This document shows, piece by piece, positions 24,538 through 36,683 of a stretch of 64,000 bases of DNA. The translations under genes were made by a program, and so were the position numbers. The notes beneath the pieces were generated by a model. It was not told the origin of the DNA. It made no database searches and saw nothing but the letters and a program-made list of their open reading frames with translations. Each line of letters starts with the position of its first letter. Position 1 is the first letter of the stretch. Location: the NCBI RefSeq assembly GCF_019578655.1, contig NC_063264.1, positions 14,434,429 to 14,498,428 on the forward strand, written 5' to 3'. The stretch comes from Ricinus communis. Lineage: Eukaryota > Streptophyta > Magnoliopsida > Malpighiales > Euphorbiaceae.

Positions 24538-25204
24538 TGATGAGAACCTCCAACCACAAGAAGACAACAACCCTTTTTGCTTATTATGAACCCGTGTATT
24601 ACTTGAGTGCAAACCCAACAACAAATTGGAAATTCAGCCCTAGGATAGATCAATTCCTTAATAAGTGAAAGTGCATTCAATATGAATACAAAGAACAAGC
24701 AAATTCCGTTCGCTTATGAAAATTCTCAATACCTCATTCAATCCCTCTTGATATGCAACAACACCTTCTTAAAGAAGTGTTTAGGGTTTGCAAATAAAGG
24801 AAAAGCCAAAATTACCATTCCTAATCGAATGAACAAGGTCCATTAAGAAAAGAAATCTAAATCCTAATCTAGTAAGGCTTTAAAAGCCCAAACGTAAGTG
24901 GCTTATTGTTCAAATAAGAAATCCATAAATAATAGCCTTATTTTAAACAAGTCCAAAACTAACTAGGATATGCTGCCAACCTATTAAAAAAGATTTGGAC
25001 TTCTATAACATTAAACAAAACCTAATCACATGGATCATTGTCTAGCCATATACTCATTGGCTTAGGCAACAAGTTTTCTGTAATGGGCCTAATTGTGATG
25101 AATTAATATTGGCCTACTCATGAACATAAGTGATCAATGCTCTTTGAAGCTTCTTAACTCTACTCCTTGTAATTGGACCTAAAGGTAAGCCCAATGGATC
25201 TTTA
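24538..25204 (-). mobile_element. Partial LTR next to Met-type primer site
   Basis: The segment starts TGATGAGAACC on the plus strand, directly against the primer-binding site at 24525-24537, and continues without recognisable coding to the pol fragment at about 25205. The right end shows no clear terminus or target duplication. The pol fragment to the right is in the opposite orientation, so this LTR and that pol are probably different insertions. Confidence 0.4.
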
Positions 25205-25563
25205 ACACCTCATTGATTATTCCACATCCTAAACTGTGCAAACTTATGTGGTTAAATAATTGTGTTGAAATAAAGGTTAATAAGCAAGTCATAGTACCAT
25301 TTTGCATTGGCAAATATTCAAATGAGGTACTTTGTGATATAGTTCTTATGCATGCCAGACAAATCTTGTTAGTAAAGCCTTGGGAATTTGATAGAAATGG
25401 GATGCATGACGACTTTTTAAACCAATATTCTCTGATTAAGGATGGTAGAAAGATTACTCTTACACCACTTTCTCCTAAGGATGTGCATGAGGATCAATGT
25501 AAATTAGAGAGAGAGAGAGTAGAGGCTCAAAATAAGAACAAAATAACACACACCCATTACTAA
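25205..25563 (+). pseudogene. Ty3/gypsy pol: protease-to-RT linker remnant
   Basis: An open frame of 116 codons from 25213 reads IIPHPKLCKLMWLN near its start, then VLCDIVLMHARQILL, PWEFDRNGMHDDFLNQYS and LTPLSPKDVHEDQ. These are the hallmarks of the C-terminal part of the Ty3/gypsy aspartic protease and the following linker (consensus pattern LLGRPWQFDRxxxHDGxxNxYSF). The active-site DTG end is missing upstream, so the fragment is 5' truncated and its first methionine is not a real start. The frame ends with a charged ERERVEAQNKNK tail and a stop; the next pol segment is in another frame, showing a frameshift between 25500 and 25614. Confidence 0.78.
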
Positions 25564-25613
25564 GAGTGAGGGTAGTATTCACAAGTTGAGAGTAAGAAAA
25601 GAGAAAGGGTTTC

Positions 25614-26534
25614 TTGGTGAAGGATAGTGATATTCGGCATGCATTGTATTCAAATGTGATGTGTTTTATTGTTACTTATAAGGATGTCTATTTGAATACT
25701 AACAATCTTGATCTTTCCTTATTGAGAGAATTTTTGGATCTTTTGCAAGAGTTTAATGATGTCTTTCCCGAAGAGATGCTTAATGGATTGCAGCCAAATA
25801 GGGGGATAGAACATTAAATTGATTTCATTCCTAGGGCTACTACAACTAATAGAAGTAATCCCGACGAGACAAAGGAGCTTCAAAGGCAAGTGGAGGAATT
25901 GATGACAAAAGGGTATGTGCAGGAAAGTTTAAGTTCGTGTGTGGTTCCGGTAATTCTTGTGCCCAAGAAGGATGGAACTCGGCGAATGTATGTGAACTAC
26001 CGTGCAATCAATAAAATAACGGTAAAGTATCGTCATCCTAGTTTAGATGATATGCTTGATGAGTTGCATGGTGCTTGTTTCTTTACTAAGATTGACTTGC
26101 GTTCTGTTTATCATCAAATTAGGATGAAAGAAGGTGATGAATGGAAAATAACATTTAAGATTAAACATGGATTGTATGAGTGGTTAGTCATGGCTTTTGG
26201 GTTAACAGATGCACCTAGCACATCTATGAGATTGATGAATCATGTCTTACGTGAGTTTTTTAGTAAATCTATAGTTGTGTATTTTGATGATATCTTAATT
26301 TATTATAAGTCATTAACTGAGCATATTGTGCATGTGCATAGAGTTTTAGAGGTTCTTAGGTTAGAAAAGTTGTTTGCTAATCTTGCTAGATATGGCTTTT
26401 GTCTAGAGAGTGTTGTTTTCTTTGGATGTGTTGTTAGTTCTAGAGGTTTAGAGGTTTATGAAGAGAAACTAAAAGCCATTAAGGATTGGCCGACACCTAT
26501 AAACATCAATCAAGTTAGGAGTTTCATGGTCTAG
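25614..26534 (+). pseudogene. Ty3/gypsy reverse transcriptase remnant
   Basis: One frame runs from 25614 to 26534, interrupted by a single TAA at 25815-25817 directly after RGIEH, where the family has a glutamine. Recognisable blocks in order are LLQEFNDVFPEE, ETKELQRQVEELMTKGYVQE, VPVILVPKKDGTRRMYVNYR, YRHPSLDDMLDELHGACFF, KIDLRSVYHQIRMKEGDEWK and the catalytic VVYFDDILIYYKS (the Y of YFDD starts at 26280), then the connection region ending near KAIKDWPTP. The enzyme copies element RNA into DNA in the cytoplasmic particle. Catalytic aspartates survive, but the stop and the frame break after 26520 make it nonfunctional. It resembles the chromovirus-type gypsy RT abundant in plants; I cannot fix the lineage. 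Confidence 0.9.
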
Positions 26535-27470
26535 CTAGTTTTTTATAGAAGATTCATTAGGGATTTTAGTACCATTGTTGTAGCATTGGATGAACTTGTT
26601 AAGAAAATGTTCCTTTCATTAGGGTGATGCACAAGAACATGCATTTTCATTACATAAGTGTGTCATGCACCTTGTTATCTTTTCCGATTTTGATAAAACT
26701 TTTAAGATTGAATGTGATGCTAAGTAGGAATGGTGGTCGTTTTAATGCAAGAGCAAAGGCCGATTTGTTATTTTAGTGAAAAACTAAATGGGGCAGCCTT
26801 AAATTACCCAACCTATGATAATAAGTTTGAAGTATCTCGGGGGCAAGATAAGTTGAACCATAGGCGCTAAATGGGTGGAGTTCATAGAAACTTTCCATAC
26901 GTGGTTAAGCAAGAAGATTAAGGAAAATGTGGTAGCCGGATGCACTATCACGAAGGTACGCTTTTGTTTTTGAGTTTATTAAGGAGTTGTATGATTAAGA
27001 TAAGGATTTACTTGTAAGCAAAATGGTCGCCAATGCAGATTTTTATGTCTCCGAGGGATTTCTTTCAAAGACACCATTGAGTGTTCCTAGATGTTCTTTG
27101 CACATGATATTAATGAGAGAGCCATATAAAGGCCACGGGCATGAATAAGACCTATGAAATTTTGCATGAACATTTTTTTCGGCCATGTATAAAGCATGAT
27201 ATGATGAAAGTATGTGAGAAATGCCTTGCATAATTAAAGGCAAAGTCTAAATTGCAACCACATGGATTGTATACACCTTTACTTGTTCCTAATATGCCTG
27301 GTAGATATCTCTATGGATTTTATTCTTGGATTGACTAGAACTAGGAAAGGTAGGGATAGTGTTTTGTTATGTGGATAAGTTTAGTAAGATGGCACATTTT
27401 ATACCATGTCATGACCCATGATGCTACACATATTGTAGACTTGTTCTTTAGGAAGTCAGGCGATTGCATT
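26535..27470 (+). pseudogene. Ty3/gypsy RNase H and integrase remnants
   Basis: This continues the RT fragment with many stops and frame changes. FYRRFIRDFSTIV follows the RT end. TFKIECDAK (about 26700) is the first RNase H active-site block. QDKLNHRR (about 26845) abuts it after loss of the intervening histidine block. Near 27155-27255 HEHFFRP, CEKC and KSKLQPHGLYTPL match the HHCC zinc-binding part of integrase and the join to the core. LILGLTRTRKG-like and HFIPC-like pieces (27320-27420) belong to the start of the integrase core. The fragment ends near 27470, before most of the catalytic core, exactly where inverted satellite begins. It is a clear relic, with no active protein. Confidence 0.75.
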
Positions 27471-29470
27471 TATAAATATACCACTTTTACTTAGGTCATT
27501 TTCATAATAAGTCATTAACACTATTATGGGGTTGTTTTCTCAAATTCATAAATATACATTTCATGAGATTATTTTCTTATATCGACAAATACACCCCTTT
27601 ACGTGGGTTATTTTCATATTATAAAATTAATCCATTTAAGGGTCGCTTTCTCATATTCACAAATATACAAAAATTAGGGGTTAGTTTCTCCGATTTATAA
27701 ATAATAGCCCTCTTACGTTATTTTCTCATATTAAAACTGTACCCTTCTAACGGCCGTTTTCTCGACTCGCAATTACACTACTTACTACGGTGTTGTTTTC
27801 CGGATTCATCAATATACACATTTTACGAGGTTATTTTTTTATATTGATAATTATCCACTTTTACGGGTCGCTTTCTCATAATAAATTATTAGCACTATTA
27901 TGGGTTGTTTTCTCAAATTTATAAAATAAACATTTTACGGGTTATTTTCTCATATCGACAAATATACTCCTTTTACAAGGTTATTTTTCATATTATAAAA
28001 TTAATCCATTTAAGGATCGCTTTCTCTTACTTACAAATATACCAAAATTATGGAGTTCTTTTCTTCCATTGATAAATATCCTCATATTACGGAGTTATTT
28101 TTAATATTTATAGATATACCCTCTTATGGCGATAGTTTTCTCATATTAAAATTTACCCCTTCTAACGTAGGATGTTTTCTCACCGAATTACACTTCTTTA
28201 AGGGTTTGTTTTCTCGGATTCATAAATATACATGTTTTACGGAGATATTTTCTTATATAGATAAATATACATATTTTACGGGCTATTTTCTTACATTGAT
28301 AAATATACCACATGTACGGGCCATTTCTCATAATAACATATTAGCACTATTATGGGGTTGTATTCTCAAATTCATAAATACACACGCTTTAAGGATTATT
28401 TTCTTATATCGACAAATATAACCCTTTATAGTGTTTCTCATATTATAAAATTAACCCATTTAAGGGGTTATTTTCTCATACTCATAAATATACTCGATTG
28501 ATAATTATCCCCAGACACGGGTTATTTGCTCATATTAAAAAATTTACCCCTTCTAACGAGCCTATTTTCTCGGACTCGCAATTATACTACTTTTACGAGG
28601 TTGTTTTCTTAGATTCATAAATATATACATTTAATGAGGTTATTTTCTTATATTGATAAATACACCACTTTTACGGGTCGTTTTCCCATAATAAATTATT
28701 AGCACCATTATAGGGTTGTTTTCTCGTACTTACAAATATACCAATATTATAAGGTTATTTTCTCCGATTGATAAATATCCCCGACATTACGGGGTTGTTT
28801 TCCAATATTTATAAATATACCATTCTTACGGGTTGTTTTCTTATATTCATAAATATACACGCTTTACGGGTTATTTTCTTATATCGATAAATGTAACCTT
28901 TTAGTTGTTTATTTTCTCATATTCTAAAAATTATACCATTTAAGGGGTTGTTTTCATACTCACAAATATACCAAAATTACGGGTTATTTTCTCCGATCGA
29001 TAAATATCCTCGATACGGGTTGCTAATATTTATAATATACCCTTATAGGTTGTTTTCTCATATTAAAAATTCACACCTTCTAACGAGGCTATTTTCTCGA
29101 CTTGCAATTACATTACTTTTAAGGTGGTTATTTTCTTAGGTTCATAAATATACACGCTTTACAGGTTATTTTCTCATATTGATAAATATAACACTTTTAC
29201 GAGTAGTTTTCTCATAATAAATTATTAGCACCATTATGGAATTGTTTTCCCGATTCATAAATATACATTTTATGGGGTTATTTTCTTATATCGGCAAATA
29301 TACCCTTTTACGAGGTTATTTGTTCATATTCTAAAATTACCCCATTTAAGGGTTGTTTTCTCACATCGAGAAATATACCAATATTACGGGTTATTTTCTC
29401 CGATAGATAAATATCCCCATATTACCGGGTTGTTTTCAAGTATTTATAAATATACCCCTCTTTACGGGAT
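27471..29470 (-). repeat. 39-bp satellite array, inverted block 4
   Basis: The same satellite family lies on the minus strand: the plus strand shows GGTTGTTTTCTCAAATTC, ATCGACAAATATACCCC and TAGCACTATTATGGGG. This is the only inverted block in the window. Monomers are irregular, with lost bases in the GGGG core and spacing between equivalent variants ranging from about 360 to 520 bp, more disorder than in the plus arrays. The left end joins the truncated integrase fragment and the right end joins LTR C at about 29471, inside the LTR rather than at its terminus. Confidence 0.88.
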
Positions 29471-32044
29471 TGTTAAATTTGTATGTTTGGTATTTTTGTA
29501 AATAAATGTGCTTGCAAGGGTATTTTTATAATTGTGTATTTTTCAATAATTCTAATTTGGCCCAAATTAATTAGCTAGGGCTTAATTGAAAGGCTAAACA
29601 AAAGTTCGGGGGTTAATTAGAAATTCTGCAGGTAAAATTGTAAGTAATTAAGAAAGTTGAAGGACCAAATTGTAATAAGGAAAAGTTCAGGGCCTAATGT
29701 CAATACGGAGAAGAAGAAAGAAAAGAAGGATCGGGAGAGAGAGGAAAAATCCTGGGAGAAGAGGGTGGCTCGGCCACGGACTCACGACCGGTGTTCCGCA
29801 TCCGCTCTGGGCCTTCCTGCCGGCCGGCTGGTGCAACCAAAGGCAGCGTAGCGATGGAGATGGTGGTGGTAGCAGCTGCCACGGCATGCAGAAAGGAACC
29901 GCGCAAGGAGAGCGCAGCTTCGGAGGTCGTTCCACGCTTTCAAGGCATACTTTTGGCCGATCTTGGTGGCGATCGGCCTCCCCTCAAGAGAGCTTCCTTT
30001 TACAGAAGGTGTCATTTTGGTGGCCGGAGGAGGAAGTTCCAAATGTTGGTGGCAAGCCCATTTCCGCGAGCTCCGGGCTGAGCCATGGACATCGATCGAG
30101 GGCATATCCCGACTCTTCTCAGCCTCAAGCTTCACAATGGCACTGGTTTCGGGCGACGGGCCCGCTTGCAATCACGAGATCATCCGTGAAATCTCCTGAT
30201 GATTCAGTGTCGATCAAAAATTGCGCTGTGGATCGCCGCCGCCGTGGCTGCTTTGAGTTCGATGGTGAGTTCGGATCACACCTGACTCAAATACGCTAGA
30301 AGCAAGTCGATCAACGACCGAGAGACCGAGCGCCTCAAGAATTTTCTCTAGCCTGTAATTTTGGAAATTCTTGGTTTAATTGTGTGTCTATTGGATTATA
30401 TTGAGTATTTGATGATATTTGTGAGTAAAAATAATTGTTTGCCGGCCTGCCCGCCTTGTGTTTTGTACCGTGTAGTGGAGCTCGGAAAATAGTGAAGTTC
30501 GGGGACCCGACTCCCGCTTGTTTAAATTGTTGGATATTTGAAGTGTTTTTCCGGTGTCCGGACCTGCTTTTACGGGAATAAATGTCCGTGTTGTAGGGGT
30601 GGTTCTATCAAATTTTCTAGAGAATTTACAGTCGAGATTCTAGACAAATACCCCAGGAGTCTAGACCTAGGATTAATGATCGATTGTTTCAAAGATAATT
30701 GCTAAATTGTTTTTCCGTGATTAGATGATCCGTCTGCTCGGCTTGCTCTAACCGAGGCACCGGAAAGGAGCTAGGAGGTCACTTCAATTCTGTGAGTTAA
30801 AGTCATTTAATCATTGCACTATTGCTAAGTCCGATTTAATATGCTATTTTAGAATTTGTGCTTATTATGATTATTAATATCACAAAATAAATGATTTCAC
30901 TTGATTACTAATTATTATTGAAATAACATAAATATTATTATTAGTAACGTTATAATAATACAAACATTATTATTTTTCCCTCACGAATTGCACGTTGTTT
31001 TACCCTAAATCTCTAATCTTTATTTCGATATGTGTTGATGATTTCATTAGACAATGATATTTATTATCCGTGATGATTGGCGGTTTGGGAAATGTGGCTT
31101 TCGGTAGAACATGCCACCCATGGGTTACATCAGACAGCTGCATGCACCTCAGAATGATCATGACGGGTAATAAGATTTTCTTATGAGTTCGACCCGGTCG
31201 AGCATGGCTCTCCGGGTCGACAAGTAAATTGCTGTAATAAGATTATTATGAGTTTTGCTCCTGCCGCCTTCGCTTCCCAGCGCTCGCTTATTTGAATATT
31301 AAGGACCTGACTAGGGTAAGTTAGGATTCCACGAGCTTCGCTCGAAGCGCCACCCCATTGGAACGAGATATGGAGTAAGGTCCCCGGTCGAGCATTGCTC
31401 TCAAGGCCGGATTATCGGATACGGTTACCAGATCGAGGTAAGGTCCCCGGGTCGAGCATTGCTCTCCGGAGCCAAATTTTATTGGATTAAGAGAGCCAGG
31501 CTACTAGAATTCAAGTTAGGGTTCTATCGAGCCACTCATCCCGTGAAAAAGTAAATATATATTATTTATTTACGCGGTATGATTATAATATGAGTTGTAT
31601 TTACGCATGGTTGATGTATCGATTCGGTGATTAATATTTTCCGTGAAGACTGTAGTCTCCGGATTATTTGATTTAACTCACTCTCAGATCGAGAGTCTCA
31701 ATTTATTTTTTTCGATGCGTGATCAAGTAGTCTTCCAAGCGATTTTATTCAAGAATCCACCTTCATCATCGGGTGATGTATTTGATTTGGTATGTAAATT
31801 GTAAATCTTAGATTCCGCACAGGTTAGCAGATGTACGCTTGTAAATTTCGAGCTGTGTCTCAATCTCTCCGCGCACTGATTTAATTGTGTAAAATTTAAT
31901 GTTACCGTAAATTACGGCATTAATAATAGTAAAAGTCGAGATAAGATTGGCTCGAACAGGAGTGTTCATGCTTACTAAGTGATCTTGGGCCTTATGGCTA
32001 CCCATTCCTAGTGCTTACCACGGCCCACTGATGGGTTCGTGATA
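29471..32044 (+). mobile_element. 5'-truncated LTR (copy C)
   Basis: It matches LTR A from about position 3493 to its end at 6067, lacking the first 467 bp. The 3' end reads TTCGTGATA followed by ATTTTAGAATATG, the same insertion site as LTR A. It is therefore a copy of the A locus, not an independent insertion. It differs by many small indels spread along its length, for example in the minisatellite (31190-31480) and the GC-rich block (29755-30300). A 200-codon open frame at 29697-30299 is not conserved in LTR A and is not called. Confidence 0.8.
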
Positions 32045-35000
32045 ATTTTAGAATATGAGAAACAACTACTTAAAAGGAAAATATTTATCGATATAAGAAA
32101 ATAACCCAGAAACGATATATTTATGAATTTGACAAAACAACCCCATATTAATGCTAATAATTTAATATGAGAAATGACCCCATAAAAGTGGTATATTTAT
32201 CAATATGAGAATATAACTCACAAATGTGTATATTTAAGGAATCCGAGGAAACAACCCTGTAAAAGTAAAATAATTGAGAGTCTATGAAAATACCTCGAAA
32301 CGCAAATCTCTTAATATGAGAAAATAATCCCAGAATATGTGGATATTTATCAATCAGAAAATAACTCGAATTTTGTAGTATATTCAGGAGTATGAGATAA
32401 TAACCCTTAAATGGGTTAATTTTATAATATGAATAAACAACCCCGTAAAAGAGGTATATATTTATCAATATAAGAAAATAACCCCGTAAAACGTAAAATA
32501 TGTTAATAAATTCCGAGTAAACAACCCTCATAATAGTGCTAATAATTTTAATATGATAAAATGACTTCGTAAAATTAGTATATTTATAAATATAAGATAA
32601 TAACTCCGAAACGTGTATATTTACGAATACGAGAAAACAACCCCATAACAAGAGCGTGAATTGCAAGTCCGAGAAAACAGCCTCAAGAAGGGATAAATTT
32701 TAATATGAGAAAACAACCCCGTAATACGGATATTTATCAATCGGAGAAAATAACCTGCACTTTGGTATATTTGTGAGTATGAGAAAACAACCCCGTAGTG
32801 CGGGTATATTTGTCGGATATAAGAGATCAACTCGTGAGAACGTGATATATTTATGAATTTGAGAAAACAACCCCATTTAAGGCTAATAATTTAAATGAAA
32901 ACAACTCGTGAAAAAGTGGTATATTTAATAAATATAAGAAAATAACTCAGAAAAGTGGTATATTTAAAAAATATAAGAAAATAACCCCGAAACGTGTAAA
33001 TTTATGAATCAGAAAACAACCCATAAAAGTAATGTAAATTGCGAGTCCGAGAAAACAAACACTAATGAAAGGATAAATTTTTCAATATGAGAAAAACAAC
33101 CACGTAATACAAGTAGATATTTATCAACCTGGAGAAAAATAACTCGTGAATTTTGGTATATTTCACAAATTGTGGGAAACAATAACTTTTAAATGGGTTA
33201 ATTTTTATAGTATGAGAAAAACCCCTTGAAGGTATATTTGTCGATATAAGAAAATAACGCTGAAATGTGTATATTTATGAATTTGAGAAAAACAATCCTA
33301 TAATAAATATTTAATATTAATTTAATACGAGAAAACGAATTCCGAAAAGTGGGTATTTGTGAGTATGAGAAAACAACCTTGATGGGTTAATTTTATAATA
33401 CGAAAACAACTACCGCAAAAGGGGTATATTTGTTTATAAGAAAATAACCCGATAAAACGCTTATATTTATGAACCGGAAAACAATACCATATTAAAGGCA
33501 AATAATTTAACATGAAAACAACCCCGTAAAAGTGGCAGACATTTATCAATATAAAAAATAACCTTGTAAATCGGGTACTTATGAGAAAACAATCCCGTAG
33601 TAGCAAGTAACGCAATCGAGAAAATGTTCGTAGGGCGGGGTAAATTTTTAATAATGAGAAAACAACCTGTGAATATGGAGATATTTATAAATCGGAGAAA
33701 ATAATCCATAATTTATGTATATTTGCGAGTATGAGAAAACAAACCCTTAAATATGTTAATTTTATAATACGAAAACAACCTCAAGAAAGTTATAGTATTT
33801 TACAATATAAGAAATAACCTTGTAAACTTACATTTATGAACTCGAAACAACCCCATAATAGTGCTAATAATTTAATATGAGAAAACGACCAGAAAAGTGG
33901 TATATTTAATAATATAAGAAAATAACCCCGCAAATCATGTATATATTTATAACCGAAAACAACACCGTAAAGTAATGTAATCATGAGTTTGAGAAACAAC
34001 TTCGGCGGATAAATTTTTAATACGAGAAAACAACTTAGTAATACGGATATTTATCAATCCAAGAAAATAATCCCGTAATTTCTGCTATAATCAGGGCATG
34101 AGAAATGAGATTCTTAAATGGGTTAATTTTAATACGAAAATAACCCCGTGAAAAATGGTATAATTTTCGATATAATAGAATAACTCAGAAACTTGTATAT
34201 TTATGGAATGGAGAAAACAACCCTACAATAGTGCTAATAATTTAATATGAGAAAACAACCCCGTGAAATGGTATATCTATCAATATAAGAAAATAATCCC
34301 AGAAACGTGTATATTTATGAATCCGAGAAAACAACACAATCAGAAAAGTAGTAGCAATCAGAGTCCTAGGAAAATATTCATGTGGAAGTGGGTAAATTTT
34401 TTCATGAGAAAACAACCTGTGATATTTATAAATCGAGAAATAAATCCGCATATTATTATTCATGTAGTACGAGAAAACAACCCTCGTAAAACGGGTATAT
34501 TTGTCGATATAAGAAAATAACCTCGTGAAACGGTATATTTGAATTTGAGAAAACAATCCCATAATAAGGCTAATAATTTAATATGAGACAATGACCTTAA
34601 AAGTGGTAGATTTGTCAAATATAAAAAATAAACCCAAGAAATACAAGCATTTAATAACTCTCAAAACAATCTCGTAAAGAAGGTAAATCATGACTCTAAC
34701 AAAACAAAAACAATACCTCGCGAGAAAGGGTAATTTTTAATATGAGAAAACAACTCAGAAATGGTATTTTTATCAATATAAGAGAATAATCTGCAGTGTC
34801 GTATACTTATGGATTTGTCAAAATAACTCCATAATAGTGCTAATAATTTAATATAAGAAAACGACGCCGTAGAAGTGGTATATTGATCGATATAAGAAAA
34901 TAACCCCAAGATGTGGTATATTTATGAATTTGAAAACAACCCCGTAAAGTAAAGTGTAATCACAGTCCGAGAAAAATAGCCCCGTAGAAGGGCAAATTTT

Positions 35001-35387
35001 TAATATGCTAAAACAAGTCAGTAATACGGATATTTTTATCAATCCAAGCATAACCCGTAATTTTGGTATATTTGTGAGTATGAGAAAACAACTTTAAAAG
35101 GTATATAATCACGTATATAAGAAAAATAACTCAGAAACGTGGTATATAATATGGGAATCTGAGAAACAACCCCATAATAAAGTGCTAATAATTTAATATG
35201 AAAATGACCACGTAAAAAGGGTATTTGTTAATATAAGAAAATAACTCAGAAAACGTGTATATTTTTGAACTGAGCAAAACAACCCCATAAAAGTAGCAAT
35301 GCGAGTATGAGAAACAACCTCGTAAAATGGTAAATTTTTAATATGAGAAACAATCCCGTAAGATGTATATTTATAATATTAGAAAAT
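32045..35387 (+). repeat. 39-bp satellite array, block 5 (degraded copy)
   Basis: Colinear with 6068 to about 9518, monomer by monomer, including private variants such as TATGAATAAACAACCCCG and AAGTAAAATAATTGAGAG. The core is repeatedly altered: CCCCGTAAAAC becomes CTCAGAAAC, GTAA becomes GTGAA, TCTGAG becomes TCCGAG, and homopolymers shorten. The density of one- to three-base indels is far above that between the other array copies. The block runs directly into the N gap. Confidence 0.85.
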
Positions 35388-35887
35388 NNNNNNNNNNNNN
35401 NNNNNNNNNNNNNNNNNNNNNNNNNNNNNNNNNNNNNNNNNNNNNNNNNNNNNNNNNNNNNNNNNNNNNNNNNNNNNNNNNNNNNNNNNNNNNNNNNNNN
35501 NNNNNNNNNNNNNNNNNNNNNNNNNNNNNNNNNNNNNNNNNNNNNNNNNNNNNNNNNNNNNNNNNNNNNNNNNNNNNNNNNNNNNNNNNNNNNNNNNNNN
35601 NNNNNNNNNNNNNNNNNNNNNNNNNNNNNNNNNNNNNNNNNNNNNNNNNNNNNNNNNNNNNNNNNNNNNNNNNNNNNNNNNNNNNNNNNNNNNNNNNNNN
35701 NNNNNNNNNNNNNNNNNNNNNNNNNNNNNNNNNNNNNNNNNNNNNNNNNNNNNNNNNNNNNNNNNNNNNNNNNNNNNNNNNNNNNNNNNNNNNNNNNNNN
35801 NNNNNNNNNNNNNNNNNNNNNNNNNNNNNNNNNNNNNNNNNNNNNNNNNNNNNNNNNNNNNNNNNNNNNNNNNNNNNNNNNNNNNNN
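35388..35887. other. Assembly gap of 500 N
   Basis: Exactly 500 unknown bases, a conventional placeholder size, so the true distance is unknown. Satellite lies to the left and reversed retroelement leader to the right. Frames that run through it are meaningless. Confidence 0.99.
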
Positions 35888-36668
35888 AAATTCTCAAGCT
35901 AACACTATTTACTTTGAAAATTACATCTTTACTTACTTTATAATCATCAACGATAAAGCTTTATCATCTTGGAAGAACACTTTTGTAAAATCATAAAATC
36001 TCCAGCCATTTCTCTTTATATAAAATTCTATAATATCGCGCACTAGGGTGATGATGCCCCTATCACCAAGGGTTGCAATGCACAATGTATGATGCATGTC
36101 CTAAAATGAATTTATGTATGCCTAACAGTGAAATGCCATATGCATTCTTACCGGGATCGGGCGCAATATTGTATTTTAAAACACTTGTTCTACTTAGAAA
36201 AATAGATAATGTTCGCTTAAGTTTCTCTGGATTATGAGCATCCGAAAATACTCCTACCACCTTTCTTAAGCTTCTTACAACCACAAAAATCAACCATAAA
36301 GCTCTGACATCTACTCGACTTCCCAGGCACTAACTTCGGCGCTACTCAATACATGGCGTGCCTGTGCGATGACGAGGCGTACCCATGACACGACCCAACC
36401 ACGCCTACACTAAACCGATCATGTGCCCACCATCGGAAACCACAATCAAAGCGATGCCTGGTACGAGTCTATCGCGCTTCGGATCCTCCCATCGCTACAA
36501 GGCACATTCTCAGCACAGCACCAAGGACAAGCTTACAAGAAAGGAAAGACTAACTCTCTAACAGTAAAGGCTGAGACACTGGAGTCAATGAAAACAACAA
36601 GACAGACATGATCCTAACTCATAGCATTAAGAAAATCTTAACTTAGGTCTAAGGAAATCTAAACCTAA
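35888..36668 (-). mobile_element. 5' untranslated/internal region of the element owning LTR E
   Basis: Read on the minus strand, this lies just downstream of the 5' LTR and primer site (36669-36683), so it should hold the leader and start of gag. I see no convincing gag motif. A 76-codon minus-strand frame (36063-36293) has no recognisable domain and is not called. The sequence continues into the N gap, so the body of the element is lost from the assembly. Confidence 0.5.
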
Positions 36669-36683
36669 GCTCGATACCAACTT
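36669..36683 (-). promoter_or_regulatory. Primer-binding site, initiator-Met tRNA type, next to LTR E
   Basis: On the minus strand the LTR terminus CGTGACA is followed by AAGTTGGTATCGAGC. This resembles TGGTATCAGAGC, the primer-binding site for tRNA-iMet, with one A missing. It is the key evidence for which end of this LTR family is 3', and hence for the orientation of all copies in the window. Confidence 0.72.

Noticed and set aside
24157..24698. Minus-strand frames of 60-83 codons in the LTR region
   Set aside because: They lie within non-coding LTR sequence and show no domain or repeat conservation.
27043..27243. Minus-strand frame over the integrase remnant
   Set aside because: It is the antisense shadow of the plus-strand HHCC integrase remnant.
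29697..30299. 200-codon frame in the GC-rich block of LTR C
   Set aside because: The homologous block in LTR A does not keep this frame, several overlapping frames exist on both strands, and the region is prone to indels.
35343..35996. Long frames at the gap
   Set aside because: They consist almost entirely of unknown residues from the 500-N gap.
36063..36293. 76-codon minus-strand frame near the primer site of LTR E
   Set aside because: It has no recognisable gag or other domain and lies where a leader is expected.
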